Both the position numbers and the translations under genes were made by a program. A DNA stretch of 64,000 nucleotides from assembly GCA_021299385.1 (NCBI GenBank), contig JAJTGZ010000009.1, positions 1 to 64,000 on the forward strand, read 5' to 3'. The notes under the pieces are model-generated. The model did no database searches, had not been told where the DNA came from, and saw nothing but the letters and a program-made list of their open reading frames with translations. This document shows positions 8,398 to 16,984 of the stretch, piece by piece (the stretch's first letter is position 1; each line of letters opens with the position of its first letter). The DNA is from Phycisphaeraceae bacterium (GTDB taxonomy: Bacteria > Planctomycetota > Phycisphaerae > Phycisphaerales > UBA1924).

Positions 8398-9774
8398 CTA
8401 TGACAATCCAAACATGAACAACCCCGTCGCCAACTTCGGATAAAAGTACGTGCTCTTCTGCGGCATCAGTTCGTTCGCCCCGCACACCTCACGCACGGCC
8501 GTCAGGGGCGTCGGGTCCACGATCACGCCCAACTGCGGCTCAAAGTCAGCCCCCACCCCGCTCTTGCCACCCTCCCCACGCCCGAGCGCATCGACATCCG
8601 CCACCGAGTGCGGGAAGGCCCACTGCACCGGCTGCCCCCCGTTGAGCTTCGCCTGGGCGATCTGCTCGACGATCAGGTGCTGGCAGATCGCCACATCGAG
8701 CGTGCGCCAGGCGTGCGGCTTGTCCGGGAAGGCCCCCTTGAGCGGGTCAGGATCAATCGGCGTGCACAGGTATGCCGTGCCCGTGGCAAAGTCGTAAAGC
8801 CCCAGGACGTTCTTCCCACCCTTCTTGGCCCCGACCTTCATCGCGTGCTCGATGGAGCCGAGGCCGCCGTGCACGGGCGCAAGGTGCAGGTGCCCCTTGC
8901 TGGCGCGCTCAAAGGCGTGCCACGAATACCCCTTGATCCCCGCCAGCACGCGGTGCGTCGGGCCGATGACCAGCCCCGGGTCGTGCAGGCTCACGAGCAT
9001 GAACATACACCGGCGTGCCGGGTGGTCGGCAGGCAACTTCTTTCCACCCGCCTGGAGGTGCTCTAAGTATGTCATAGCCGTGGTATACCGGTGGTGCCCG
9101 TCGGCGATCAGCACGTCCTGCCCCGCTAGGTCGTGCGTCAGGTGCGCCAGTGTCCCCTCATCGTGCACGGCCCACAGCTCGTGCAGGCACCCATCGTCCG
9201 TCGTCCCCACCACCTCCGCCGGGCGAAGGCCCGCGATGTGCGCCACACGCCGGGCAAGGTTGTGGTGCTCGTCGGGCACCAGCCCGAAGATCGGGGAGAT
9301 CTGCATCCCCGTCGCCTGCATCAGCGCCAGCCGGTCCTGCTTGGGGCCTGAGAACGTCTGCTCATGCGGCAAAATCCCGCCACGCCCATCCTTGCCCGGC
9401 CCGAACGGCGCGATATCCAGCGTCGCAACCACCCCCGTCCGCTGGTGCCTCCCCCCGGCATACTCAAACGTCTGCCGGTACACAAACATCACCGGCTCGG
9501 CACGCTTGACAAAGACCCCCTCCTGGAGCTTGGCCCGCAGACGCAGCCCCGCCGAGGCATACTCGATGTCGGGCCCAAGGTCCTTCGCCGGCAGGTGCGG
9601 CAGGTCGATCGCCACGATATTGTCTTCACTCCTGGCCAGCAATCCGTCCTTGCCCGCCTGGTCCAGAATGTCATAAGGCGGGGCGATCAACGCCGAGAGA
9701 TCCGCCGGCGTGCCGGGCTTGGCAGAGACCGCCTGCGCATACTGGACGGGCACAAAGGGATAAATCGTGGGCAT
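8398..9774 (-). CDS. DUF1015 family protein
   Basis: The 458-residue protein begins MPTIYPFVPVQ, followed by ALIAPPYDIL, typical of DUF1015. Further family hallmarks are PHEQTFSGPKQDRLALM near residue 135 and the strongly conserved ADGHHRYTTAMTY near 235. Some archaeal members of this superfamily are ADP-dependent free-serine kinases; the bacterial function is not settled, so none is assigned. The start at 9774 is chosen because the frame upstream of it overlaps the SCO1 gene in another frame and reads as non-protein sequence. It lies in a - strand run downstream of SCO1. Confidence 0.9.
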   Translation of the reverse strand: MPTIYPFVPVQYAQAVSAKPGTPADLSALIAPPYDILDQAGKDGLLARSEDNIVAIDLPHLPAKDLGPDIEYASAGLRLRAKLQEGVFVKRAEPVMFVYRQTFEYAGGRHQRTGVVATLDIAPFGPGKDGRGGILPHEQTFSGPKQDRLALMQATGMQISPIFGLVPDEHHNLARRVAHIAGLRPAEVVGTTDDGCLHELWAVHDEGTLAHLTHDLAGQDVLIADGHHRYTTAMTYLEHLQAGGKKLPADHPARRCMFMLVSLHDPGLVIGPTHRVLAGIKGYSWHAFERASKGHLHLAPVHGGLGSIEHAMKVGAKKGGKNVLGLYDFATGTAYLCTPIDPDPLKGAFPDKPHAWRTLDVAICQHLIVEQIAQAKLNGGQPVQWAFPHSVADVDALGRGEGGKSGVGADFEPQLGVIVDPTPLTAVREVCGANELMPQKSTYFYPKLATGLFMFGLS

Positions 9775-9844
9775 CCCCGAGCATATGACCCCGCCGGGCC
9801 ACCACGCTCGGCAGCCGGTGCTGCTTCCTTCTTCCTTCCCGTTC

Positions 9845-10534
9845 TTACTTCCCCTTGGGCAAAAACTGCCCCGCCGCGTTGAGGGCGTGGTCAAAGAGCT
9901 GCTCGATCTCATCGGGCCGCTGCGAGTTGTACCACCCCAGCGCACGCCGATCTGGGCCGATTAAAAACAGGTTCACCGCATGGTTGATGTTGCTCATCTC
10001 ACCGCCGACGGACGTCTTGATCTTGTCGGCGGGCTGCTCCTCTACGAACTGCATCAGGTCGTTGGCAAAGATCGACCGCGCGATAAACCTCGGCTGACGC
10101 TCCGGCGGCTCGGTCAGGAACAACCAGTTGGCCGTGTCGATCTTGAACCGGTTTTCGATGTACTCCGTCAGCACCGCCGGCGTGTCGTTGCCCGGGTCGA
10201 TGCTCAGGGACAAAAACCGGACCCCCGTCCCCGCCAACCGCTTCTGCAACTTCTGCATCTGCCCGGTCATCACCGGGCACGCCAAGGGGCAGTTGGTGAA
10301 CATGAAGTCCACGATCGTTACCTGCCCGTCCAGCACGCTCTCGGTCCTCGCCTGCCCGGTCTGGTCGATGAGCGCAAAGGGTGGGATCTTCAGCACGGGC
10401 TTCTGCGGCGCAGCGCTCTGGGCCGGGTCGATCGCCGGTGCAGTCGCACGCGAGGCCAGCACCATCATCGCCGCCACGCCGCCAAGCAGGGCGACCAGCG
10501 CCAGCACAAAGACATACTTCATCAAACGGTCCAT
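9845..10534 (-). CDS. SCO1/SenC/PrrC family copper chaperone-like protein
   Basis: This 229-residue membrane-anchored thioredoxin-fold protein has an N-terminal transmembrane helix (about residues 6-27). The copper-binding CPLACP motif follows near residue 82, and a histidine sits in NHAVNLFLIG near residue 190. SCO proteins help assemble the CuA centre of cytochrome c oxidase outside the membrane. The gene follows heme O synthase (ctaB) closely, which fits cytochrome oxidase biogenesis. The ATG at 10534 is chosen because GGGAAGAG precedes it; an in-frame start at 10561 is also possible. Oxidase subunit genes are not in the window. Confidence 0.92.
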   Translation of the reverse strand: MDRLMKYVFVLALVALLGGVAAMMVLASRATAPAIDPAQSAAPQKPVLKIPPFALIDQTGQARTESVLDGQVTIVDFMFTNCPLACPVMTGQMQKLQKRLAGTGVRFLSLSIDPGNDTPAVLTEYIENRFKIDTANWLFLTEPPERQPRFIARSIFANDLMQFVEEQPADKIKTSVGGEMSNINHAVNLFLIGPDRRALGWYNSQRPDEIEQLFDHALNAAGQFLPKGK

Positions 10535-10567
10535 GCACTCTTCCCGGCCATCAAGCCTCAAACAACA

Positions 10568-11602
10568 TCACCAAACCGCACGCACCAGCACCTCAACAAC
10601 CATCGCCACCAGCAGCACCGGCAGGTGGATGATCGAGGCCAAAAACACACGCCGAGCCGCCGGGCGGTGCATCCCGCGCAGCAGACGCAAGCAGAGCACC
10701 AAATACACCACACCCGTAACACCCGCCACCACCCCATACCCAACCCCCAGCACCCCCGGCAGCGCCCACACCGGCAGCAGCGTCGCCGGCACCAGCAACG
10801 CCGAGGTCGCCACGATCGTCAGCCCCGTCCAACGACCCGTCGCGTCGTACCAACTGAGCATCCGGTGCCCCCCCGCGGCGTAATCATCCTTGTACATCCA
10901 CGCGATCGCAAAGAAATGCGGCAACTGCCACACAAACATCAACGCAAACAGCGACCACCCACCGCCGAGCATCAACGGCTCATACCACACCCGCATCACC
11001 GGCGTGCCGACACCCATCGCCGCACACCACCCGATCATCGGCGGCAACGCCCCAGGCACCGCACCAATGAGCGTGTTGATCGGCGTAACCGGCTTGCTCG
11101 GCGTGTAGACGAGCACATAGATCAATATCGTCGCCAGCGACACCAGCGCCGCCGCCGGCCCGCACAACGCCAGCAACAACCCGACGCCCACCACCGAGCA
11201 GAGCACCCCCGCCCCAAACGCCGCCCCGCTCGTCAGCCGGCCCATCGGCAGCGGGCGACTCGCCGTGCGCGGCATCAGGGCATCGCGGGCACACTCCCAC
11301 CACTGGTTCAACGCATTGGCCCCCGCCGCTGACGCCGCCGTGCCCATCAAACACCCCGCACCAACCACCGCAAGCTCCCCCCACCCAAACCCACGCCCAA
11401 ACACCCCGAGCACAAAGCCCACCCCAGCCGTCATCGTTACCAGTTTGGTTATCCTCGGCTTGGCCAGCTCCACGAGCGCCTGCACAAACTCACCGTGCGT
11501 CCGCACAGGCCCCCCCAGCGGCCCAGGCCCAGGCACGGGCACAGGCACAGCCACGGCAAGGGCTTGCTCGCGGGCATCACTCTCAAGCACGGACATGCAC
11601 AA
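10568..11602 (-). CDS. ctaB: Protoheme IX farnesyltransferase (heme O synthase)
   Basis: A UbiA-family prenyltransferase of 344 residues with about eight to nine hydrophobic helices. It adds a farnesyl group to heme B, giving heme O for terminal oxidases. The prenyl-diphosphate/Mg motif is visible as NQWWECARDALMPRTASRPLP near residue 97, and the second loop has YTPSKPVTPINTLIGAVPGA. The N-terminus starts with a Pro/Val/Gly-rich stretch of about 30 residues. It sits upstream of the SCO1-like gene on the same strand with a short gap, a common ctaB-sco arrangement. Confidence 0.95.
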   Translation of the reverse strand: MCMSVLESDAREQALAVAVPVPVPGPGPLGGPVRTHGEFVQALVELAKPRITKLVTMTAGVGFVLGVFGRGFGWGELAVVGAGCLMGTAASAAGANALNQWWECARDALMPRTASRPLPMGRLTSGAAFGAGVLCSVVGVGLLLALCGPAAALVSLATILIYVLVYTPSKPVTPINTLIGAVPGALPPMIGWCAAMGVGTPVMRVWYEPLMLGGGWSLFALMFVWQLPHFFAIAWMYKDDYAAGGHRMLSWYDATGRWTGLTIVATSALLVPATLLPVWALPGVLGVGYGVVAGVTGVVYLVLCLRLLRGMHRPAARRVFLASIIHLPVLLVAMVVEVLVRAVW

Positions 11603-11642
11603 GCATAGGTTCCGCCGGCCGGCGGGTGAAAAACCCCCCGCC

Positions 11643-12806
11643 TCACCGCCCCCCGCTCACGCCACCCATCTTCTTTAGGCGCATCTGCAGGTCGTCCGGG
11701 TTGGGCGAGACGTCCAGTGCCGTACGCACGTGCACCATCTCCTGCTCCACCAGCTCCATCAACGCGTGGTTGAAGTCCTTCATCCCCTGCTGCCTCGCCT
11801 CGGCACCCTTGAGATACTCGCGCAGCTCACCCTCGCGCGCCTCAAGAATGAACTTCTGCACGATCGGGTTGTTGATCAGAATCTCCACCGCCGGGATACG
11901 CGCGATGTTCTCGTGCAGCGTCGGCAGCAACTTCTGGTACACAAACGCCCGCATCTGATACCCGAGCATCTTGCGGATCCCCTCGACCTCCTCGGCCTCA
12001 AACAACCCATAGATTCGGCTGAACGTCTGCGTCGTGCTGCTGGCGTGGATCGTCCCGTAGACAAGGTGCCCCGTCTCGGCCGCGTGCAACGCCGCCTCGA
12101 ACGTCTCCTTGTCGCGCATCTCACCGATGAGCACCACGTCGGGGTTCTCACGAACCAACGCCCTCAACGCGATCTTAAAGTCCGTTACGTCGATGCCGAT
12201 CTCGCGCTGGTTGATCGTCGCCTTCTTGTCCGTCAACAGATACTCGATCGGGTCTTCGATCGTAACGATGTGCACCGCCTTGCGCTCGTTGACATAGTCG
12301 AGCATCGCCGCGATCGTCGTCGTCTTGCCCGAGCCGGTAACACCCGACAGCAGCACCATCCCCTGCGGCTGCAACGCAATCTCACCCATGCTCGGCGGCA
12401 GGTACAGGTCCTCAAACCTCCTGATCTTGCTCGTGATCAACCGCGCCGCCATCGACAACTTCCCACGCGCCTGAAACAGGTTCACGCGGAAACGCGTACC
12501 CGCGTCGTAGTCATACGCAAAGTCCGCCGAACCGTTGCTCCGCAGGTCGTTCATCAACTCGTCGCTGAGGATGTGCTTGGCGATATCCATGAACTCCTCA
12601 CCCGAGACCGGCGTGGTGTCCAGCGGCTTGAGCGCGCCGCGGATACGCAGCTTCGGGGCCATCCCCGACTTCATGATCAGGTCCGACGCGCCCAACTTGA
12701 TACACGCCTCAAGAAACTTCCCAAACCGCGTCTCGTTGGGGTCGTGCTTGCGGTCGGGGTCCAGCGTCGTGTGCTTCGGGGCGGCTGAGTCGTGCTTGTG
12801 GGACAT
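11643..12806 (-). CDS. pilT: PilT/PilU-type twitching motility ATPase
   Basis: This 387-residue secretion-superfamily ATPase drives retraction of type IV pili. It contains KLGASDLIMKSG near residue 38, Walker A GVTGSGKTTT near 155, the Asp box IEDPIEY near 183, Walker B DVVLIGEMRD near 224 and the His box TGHLVYGTIH near 248. It lacks the tetracysteine Zn motif of GspE/PilB, which supports the retraction class. It could be PilU rather than PilT. No pilin assembly genes are adjacent. The type II secretion ATPase of this window (44609-46216) is separate. Confidence 0.93.
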   Translation of the reverse strand: MSHKHDSAAPKHTTLDPDRKHDPNETRFGKFLEACIKLGASDLIMKSGMAPKLRIRGALKPLDTTPVSGEEFMDIAKHILSDELMNDLRSNGSADFAYDYDAGTRFRVNLFQARGKLSMAARLITSKIRRFEDLYLPPSMGEIALQPQGMVLLSGVTGSGKTTTIAAMLDYVNERKAVHIVTIEDPIEYLLTDKKATINQREIGIDVTDFKIALRALVRENPDVVLIGEMRDKETFEAALHAAETGHLVYGTIHASSTTQTFSRIYGLFEAEEVEGIRKMLGYQMRAFVYQKLLPTLHENIARIPAVEILINNPIVQKFILEAREGELREYLKGAEARQQGMKDFNHALMELVEQEMVHVRTALDVSPNPDDLQMRLKKMGGVSGGR

Positions 12807-12938
12807 CTACGTGCTCCAATATGCTCTGGCTAAGCGCTCTACAAAACGCCCCGCCTGATTGCGTCTACAAAAATGCCGAATACATGATAAGGTGCCTTGC
12901 CCACGCAGGCCAAAAACCAAGCCAACGCCGGGCAACCA

Positions 12939-14249
12939 CTACCGATCCGCACCAGACGGCTGCCCGGTTCCACTACCCCCCCCAGGCGGTTGCTGATCCC
13001 CCGGCGGCTGCTTCCCCTCTGGAGGTTGGCCGGCCAGGGGGGGCTGATTCCGGTCGATCGGCCTGTGCAAATCGTCCCCGCGGAACTCGCTGCGCGGAAC
13101 CAGCTTCTGCATCCGCTTCTTCTCCCGCTCCTCCTCCGTCATCGGCCGCCGATTATGGCCCGATTGCTGAGCCTGCTGCTGGCCCTGCTGCTGGCCCTGC
13201 TGCTGCACAGGATTCGCTCCCCGCTTCTGGTTCTGCCCTTGGCCCCGACCCTGCTCGCGCCCCGATTCATCCTTGTTCCTCGGCTTTGCCTGCGGCAACG
13301 CCGGCCCCGCCGGCAACATCGTCAGGTTTTCGATCGGATACGCACCATCCTCCCCCGTTGCGTCCAGCCGCACCAGCACCAACTGCGTCAAGATCTGCGT
13401 ATCAATCACAATCCCCGGCCCATCGGGCGTCTGCACGGGCACCTTCTTCTTGGGCAGGTTCTTCTTGAGCTCCTCGTACGTCGTGTCCTCGTACCGCAAG
13501 CAGCACATCAGCCGGCCGCAACGACCGCTGATCTTCAGCGGGTCCAGCGTCGCCTTCTGCGTCTTGGCGCTCTTCATGCTCACGGGCTTGAGCACCTTGA
13601 GAAACTGCCTGCAGCAGCAGTGCTGCCCGCACCGCTCATAGTCCCCCGTCAGCCTCGCCTCGTCGCGTGCGCCCACCTGGTGCATCTCCACCCGCGCGTG
13701 CAGGTCGTGGGCCAGCTCCATCACCAACGCGCGAAAATCGACCCGCTCCTCAGACAGAAAGTGCACCACCAACCTCTCCCCGCCCAGCACCGCCTCAACA
13801 TCGACGATCTTGATATTCCCCGGCCCCACCCGCTGCTGCGCTCGCCGGGCCGCGGCGACCCACTGCGGCTTCTTGGCCTCCAGCGCCGCCGCCTGGTTCA
13901 TGTCATCGACCGTTGCCACCCGCAAGATGCGCCCGTCAGTGTAGAACGGATAGTCCCGACCCCCGGAGTTCTCAAAGTACCGCAGCATCTCCTGCCTCGA
14001 AACGCTCTTGCCGCACCCGCTGTTCGGGCACGTCGTCGTGAGCATCTCGACGAGCTCGGTCCCCCGGTGCGTCCGCGCAACAAGCTTGCTCCCGCACCCG
14101 GGCTTGGCCTGCCCGTCGTACGGGTACTCCCCGAGCATGCGCATCGCCCCGAAGCGCACGACGATCGTCTTGGGTGGTTGCAACGCCTCATAGGCCTTGC
14201 GGTCGGCTTCCAGATCGGCCTCAAACTGCGGCAAAGGAAAGATGGACAT
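12939..14249 (-). CDS. PSP1 domain protein, RicT/YaaT-like
   Basis: The 436-residue protein carries the PSP1 C-terminal domain with its cysteine signatures RCGQHCCCRQFL near residue 208 and SGRCGRLMCCLRYE near 240. In Bacillus, RicT (YaaT) works with RicA and RicF in an Fe-S complex that supports RNase Y function and phosphorelay. An unusual N-terminal part of about 110 residues has its own cysteines, including CPNSGCGKSVSRQEML. The C-terminal 120 residues are a Gln/Gly/Pro-rich low-complexity tail. No RicA or RicF gene is seen nearby. The family assignment is firm; the role here is inferred. Confidence 0.88.
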   Translation of the reverse strand: MSIFPLPQFEADLEADRKAYEALQPPKTIVVRFGAMRMLGEYPYDGQAKPGCGSKLVARTHRGTELVEMLTTTCPNSGCGKSVSRQEMLRYFENSGGRDYPFYTDGRILRVATVDDMNQAAALEAKKPQWVAAARRAQQRVGPGNIKIVDVEAVLGGERLVVHFLSEERVDFRALVMELAHDLHARVEMHQVGARDEARLTGDYERCGQHCCCRQFLKVLKPVSMKSAKTQKATLDPLKISGRCGRLMCCLRYEDTTYEELKKNLPKKKVPVQTPDGPGIVIDTQILTQLVLVRLDATGEDGAYPIENLTMLPAGPALPQAKPRNKDESGREQGRGQGQNQKRGANPVQQQGQQQGQQQAQQSGHNRRPMTEEEREKKRMQKLVPRSEFRGDDLHRPIDRNQPPLAGQPPEGKQPPGDQQPPGGGSGTGQPSGADR

Positions 14250-14321
14250 CGGTTCTCGCGGGTGGTCTGATCGTTGGTGTGAAGATGTGAAGAGTTGGTA
14301 CGTCCGTCGGCAAAGTCGCTC

Positions 14322-15011
14322 TCAGGGAGGTGTGTTGCTCGCCCCCGTGTCCGCCGGGCCCGCCCCCGGGGCCGTGTGCACCTCCTCCAGCGCAGGCGCA
14401 GTGGTGCGGTGCGCCAGCCCACGCAGGCCCGGCACCTTTGGGATCGCCGGGGTGTTGTTCTCCCCGCGATGACGGGTCGCCTCCTCCCACTGCTCCCAGA
14501 CCTTCCGGTCTGAATAAAGCAGCCAGGGCGTGTGGATGCACCGCGTGATCAAGATCGCCGTAAGGTATGAAGGCAACGCCGTCCACTCCACACGCACACC
14601 CTTGTGCAGCAGCCACCACTGCATCCCCCAGGCAATAAAATAGAGTATTGGCGACAAGCAAAGACGCTGAAACTGGATAATCGTCGCGTCCTTGGCAAAC
14701 GAGATCGGCGGCGGCGCCGCGTCCATCACACGGTCGGCCGCGTTGACCACACGGCCGGCCTTCTTCCACTTCGCCGGCCAGTGGGTCGCCAGCCAGTGCA
14801 GCCCCACCACCAGCACCACGTCAAAGATCATGTCGATCACAAAGGTCAGACCGATCACAAACCACTTGTGCATCCCCTCAAGCAGGTGCCAACTGTTCAA
14901 CAGCCGCAGAACACCCGTCGTCAGAACGATCGCAAACAGACCCGCCAACACGATGTTGACGTTCACATTCACAATCCGGCGGGCATATTGGCGGGCACAC
15001 CACGACAGCAT
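14322..15011 (-). CDS. Predicted inner-membrane protein of unknown function
   Basis: I do not recognise the family. The 229-residue protein has hydrophobic segments at about residues 16-38, 48-75, 113-135 and 143-165, so about four membrane helices. A positively charged loop (PAKWKKAGRVV) lies in the middle, and a hydrophilic Pro/Gly/Ala-rich C-terminal tail begins near residue 180. It lies upstream of the ricT-like gene on the same strand and is divergent from recA. Codon use matches the neighbours. Confidence 0.7.
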   Translation of the reverse strand: MLSWCARQYARRIVNVNVNIVLAGLFAIVLTTGVLRLLNSWHLLEGMHKWFVIGLTFVIDMIFDVVLVVGLHWLATHWPAKWKKAGRVVNAADRVMDAAPPPISFAKDATIIQFQRLCLSPILYFIAWGMQWWLLHKGVRVEWTALPSYLTAILITRCIHTPWLLYSDRKVWEQWEEATRHRGENNTPAIPKVPGLRGLAHRTTAPALEEVHTAPGAGPADTGASNTPP

Positions 15012-15123
15012 CTCCCCGAGTCTAGTGGCCCCACCACCACCGCATCACAAGACCCTCATACCCCCCCAACAACCCATTGGAGTAAGGGTATATGGTAAAA
15101 GTTATCCACACGCGACCCGAACC

Positions 15124-15151
15124 TTGACATCCGTTCGGACTCTGGTATACT
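15124..15151 (+). promoter_or_regulatory. Sigma-70-type promoter for recA
   Basis: A perfect TTGACA -35 box (15124-15129) and TATACT -10 box (15146-15151) are separated by 16 bases. Transcription would begin near 15158, leaving a leader of about 220 bases before the recA ATG. No second good promoter is visible closer to the gene. Confidence 0.8.
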
Positions 15152-15378
15152 CTGAACATGTCAGGCCAACGCCCGGCGCGTCCCTGACCAGGTTTTTCTC
15201 CTCCGCATGTGCCGAGGGGGCCTGATTCGCCGGTACCCGAAGCGCCTGCTTTGGAAGAATGTTCTCGGCCCTGCCCGTGTGCAGCAACAAGGTGCCCCCG
15301 CACCTGAATCTGCGCCCGCGTCAACCGGCTCGTTCTTCCCCCGCAGCCACGCCCGGCAAGTTTGAGAAAGGCTCTGTC

Positions 15379-16638
15379 ATGTCCCGTACCCCCGCTTCGA
15401 ATGGTTCCTCCCCCGCCCCGTCCACTTCCTCCGGTCCCGCCGGGCTTAAGCCCAAGGCACCCGTCGAGGTCAAGGCCGACGCAGGCAAACCAGGCTCAAC
15501 AGCAACTTCCTCCCCCGCCGGCACCGCCGCCGCGGCCGGCACCTCCACACCCACCAAGCCCAGCCAGGCCGCTGCGACCACCCCCGTGAGCAAGGAAAAG
15601 CTCCAGGCCCTTTCGATCGCCGTCGGGCAGATCGAAAAGACCTTCGGCAAAGGCTCCATCATGAAGCTCGACGAGAAGGCCTACCTGGCCATCCCGGGCT
15701 TCAGCACAGGCACCATCTCCCTCGACCTCGCCCTCGGCGGCAAAGGCATCCCACGCGGGCGGATCATCGAGATCTTCGGCCCCGAATCCTCCGGCAAAAC
15801 CACCCTCGCACTCACCGTCGCCGCCAACGCCCAACGCGAAGGGGGCGTCGCAGCCTTCATCGACGCCGAGCACGCACTCGACCCCTCCTGGGCACGCCGG
15901 CTCGGCGTCAACATCGACAACCTCCTCGTCAGCCAGCCCGATAGCGGCGAGCAGGCACTGGAAATCTGCGAGCTGCTCGTACGCTCCAACGCCGTCGACC
16001 TCATCATCGTCGACTCCGTTGCCGCGCTGATCCCCAAGGCCGAGATCGAAGGTGAGATGGGCGAGGCCGTCGTCGGCCTGCACGCACGCCTGATGAGCCA
16101 GGCGATGCGCAAGCTCACCGGCGTCATCGCTCGCACCAACTGCACCGTCATCTTCATCAACCAAATCCGCGAAAAAATCGGCGTCATGTACGGCTCGCCC
16201 GAGACCACCACCGGCGGCCGCGCCCTCAAGTTCTACGCCAGCGTCCGCATCGACATCCGACGCATCGGCGCCATCAAAGAAGGTGAAGAAACCGTCGGCA
16301 ACCGCACACGCGCCAAGGTCGTCAAAAACAAAGTCGCTCCACCCTTCCGCGAGGCCGAGTTTGACATCATGTTCAACGAAGGAATCAGCGGCAGCGGAGA
16401 CCTCATCGACCTGGCCGTCGAAGCCGGCGTCGTCGACAAGTCCGGCGCGTGGTACACCTACGGCGACATGAAACTCGGCCAGGGCCGCGAGAACGCCAAA
16501 CGCGTCATCAAAGACAACGGCGACCTCTTCAAGGAAATCCGCAACAAAACCCTCGCCGCACGCCTAGCCGAGGCCGCCAAAAACGCCAAAGGCAGCATCC
16601 CCATCGCCCCGAGCGCCGACAACGACAGCGAAGACTAA
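15379..16638 (+). CDS. recA: Recombinase RecA with a long N-terminal extension
   Basis: RecA coats single-stranded DNA, drives strand exchange and activates SOS repressors. The core starts near residue 71 ([20 protein letters not shown]). It shows Walker [10 protein letters not shown] near 137, DAEHALDP near 163, Walker B-like [10 protein letters not shown] near 210 and the L2 loop region with [19 protein letters not shown]. The first 70 residues are Ser/Pro/Ala/Thr-rich with no known domain. The ATG at 15379 has GAGAAAGG at 15364-15371. An in-frame GTG at 15589 would give a standard-length RecA but has no clear ribosome binding site. The end SADNDSED is acidic, as in other RecAs. A repeat remnant and a terminator lie downstream. 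Confidence 0.96.
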   Translation: MSRTPASNGSSPAPSTSSGPAGLKPKAPVEVKADAGKPGSTATSSPAGTAAAAGTSTPTKPSQAAATTPVSKEKLQALSIAVGQIEKTFGKGSIMKLDEKAYLAIPGFSTGTISLDLALGGKGIPRGRIIEIFGPESSGKTTLALTVAANAQREGGVAAFIDAEHALDPSWARRLGVNIDNLLVSQPDSGEQALEICELLVRSNAVDLIIVDSVAALIPKAEIEGEMGEAVVGLHARLMSQAMRKLTGVIARTNCTVIFINQIREKIGVMYGSPETTTGGRALKFYASVRIDIRRIGAIKEGEETVGNRTRAKVVKNKVAPPFREAEFDIMFNEGISGSGDLIDLAVEAGVVDKSGAWYTYGDMKLGQGRENAKRVIKDNGDLFKEIRNKTLAARLAEAAKNAKGSIPIAPSADNDSED

Positions 16639-16680
16639 AAACCCCTCACCCAGAACGTTCTGACAGGCAAGGCCAGAGGT
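16638..16680. repeat. Degenerate GC-rich REP-like repeat, copy 2
   Basis: Right after the recA stop, ACCCCTCACCCAGAACGTTC and the following TGACAGG resemble the left arm and centre of the copy at 63655-63702, which has the same AGAACGTTCT palindromic core. The right arm is eroded. Confidence 0.5.
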
Positions 16681-16683
16681 GCG

Positions 16684-16772
16684 ATTGGACAACTGACCAA
16701 ACGACCAAACGACCAAACGGCACATCACCCCTGCACTGTTTGATCACTTGACCACCTGACCATTTGATCAGT
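16684..16772. repeat. GACCAAAC/GATCA-rich imperfect inverted repeat downstream of recA
   Basis: The left side has three tandem ACCAAACG-type words. The right side, read on the other strand, begins with the same AACTGA(C/T)CAAA words, so the two halves can form an imperfect hairpin. Similar TTTGACCA words occur downstream of pth at 7173-7215. Confidence 0.45.
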
Positions 16773-16778
16773 TCCCCA

Positions 16779-16807
16779 CCCGTACGGCCTCTGTGCGGGT
16801 TTTTTTC
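16779..16807 (+). terminator. Rho-independent terminator of recA
   Basis: The stem CCCGTAC/GTGCGGG with loop GGCCTCT is followed by a run of seven T. It stands about 140 bases after the recA stop codon. Confidence 0.8.
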
Positions 16808-16928
16808 ATCCACACCCCGACAACATACACCAAACTACGAAAAAATATCCCCAAACTACGCACAAAATGCGCGATCAATCGAACAGCAAACCTCCCCCGG
16901 TCGAATCTACCCGGCATTATACTCTAGA

Positions 16929-16940
16929 TTCTCTAGAGAA
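16929..16940. promoter_or_regulatory. Perfect 12-bp palindrome upstream of dockerin-tailed gene
   Basis: TTCTCTAGAGAA is a perfect palindrome. It lies six bases downstream of a TATACT box (16918-16923) and about 45 bases before the start codon of the next gene. The position would suit a repressor operator; no -35 box is obvious. The regulator is unknown. Confidence 0.4.
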
Positions 16941-16984
16941 TGTTCGTAACCACCTAACAGTTTGATTATCCGGGAGTCTTGCAG

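Noticed and set aside
9980-11332. + strand open frame of 450 codons
   Set aside because: It lies opposite SCO1 and ctaB and is His/Arg/Gln-rich, a GC-skew by-product.
12897-14270. + strand open frame of 457 codons
   Set aside because: It lies opposite the PSP1 gene and has no recognisable features.
15150-15175. SOS box near the recA promoter
   Set aside because: GAACATGTC after the -10 box is only half of a GAAC-N4-GTTC element and lacks the second half.
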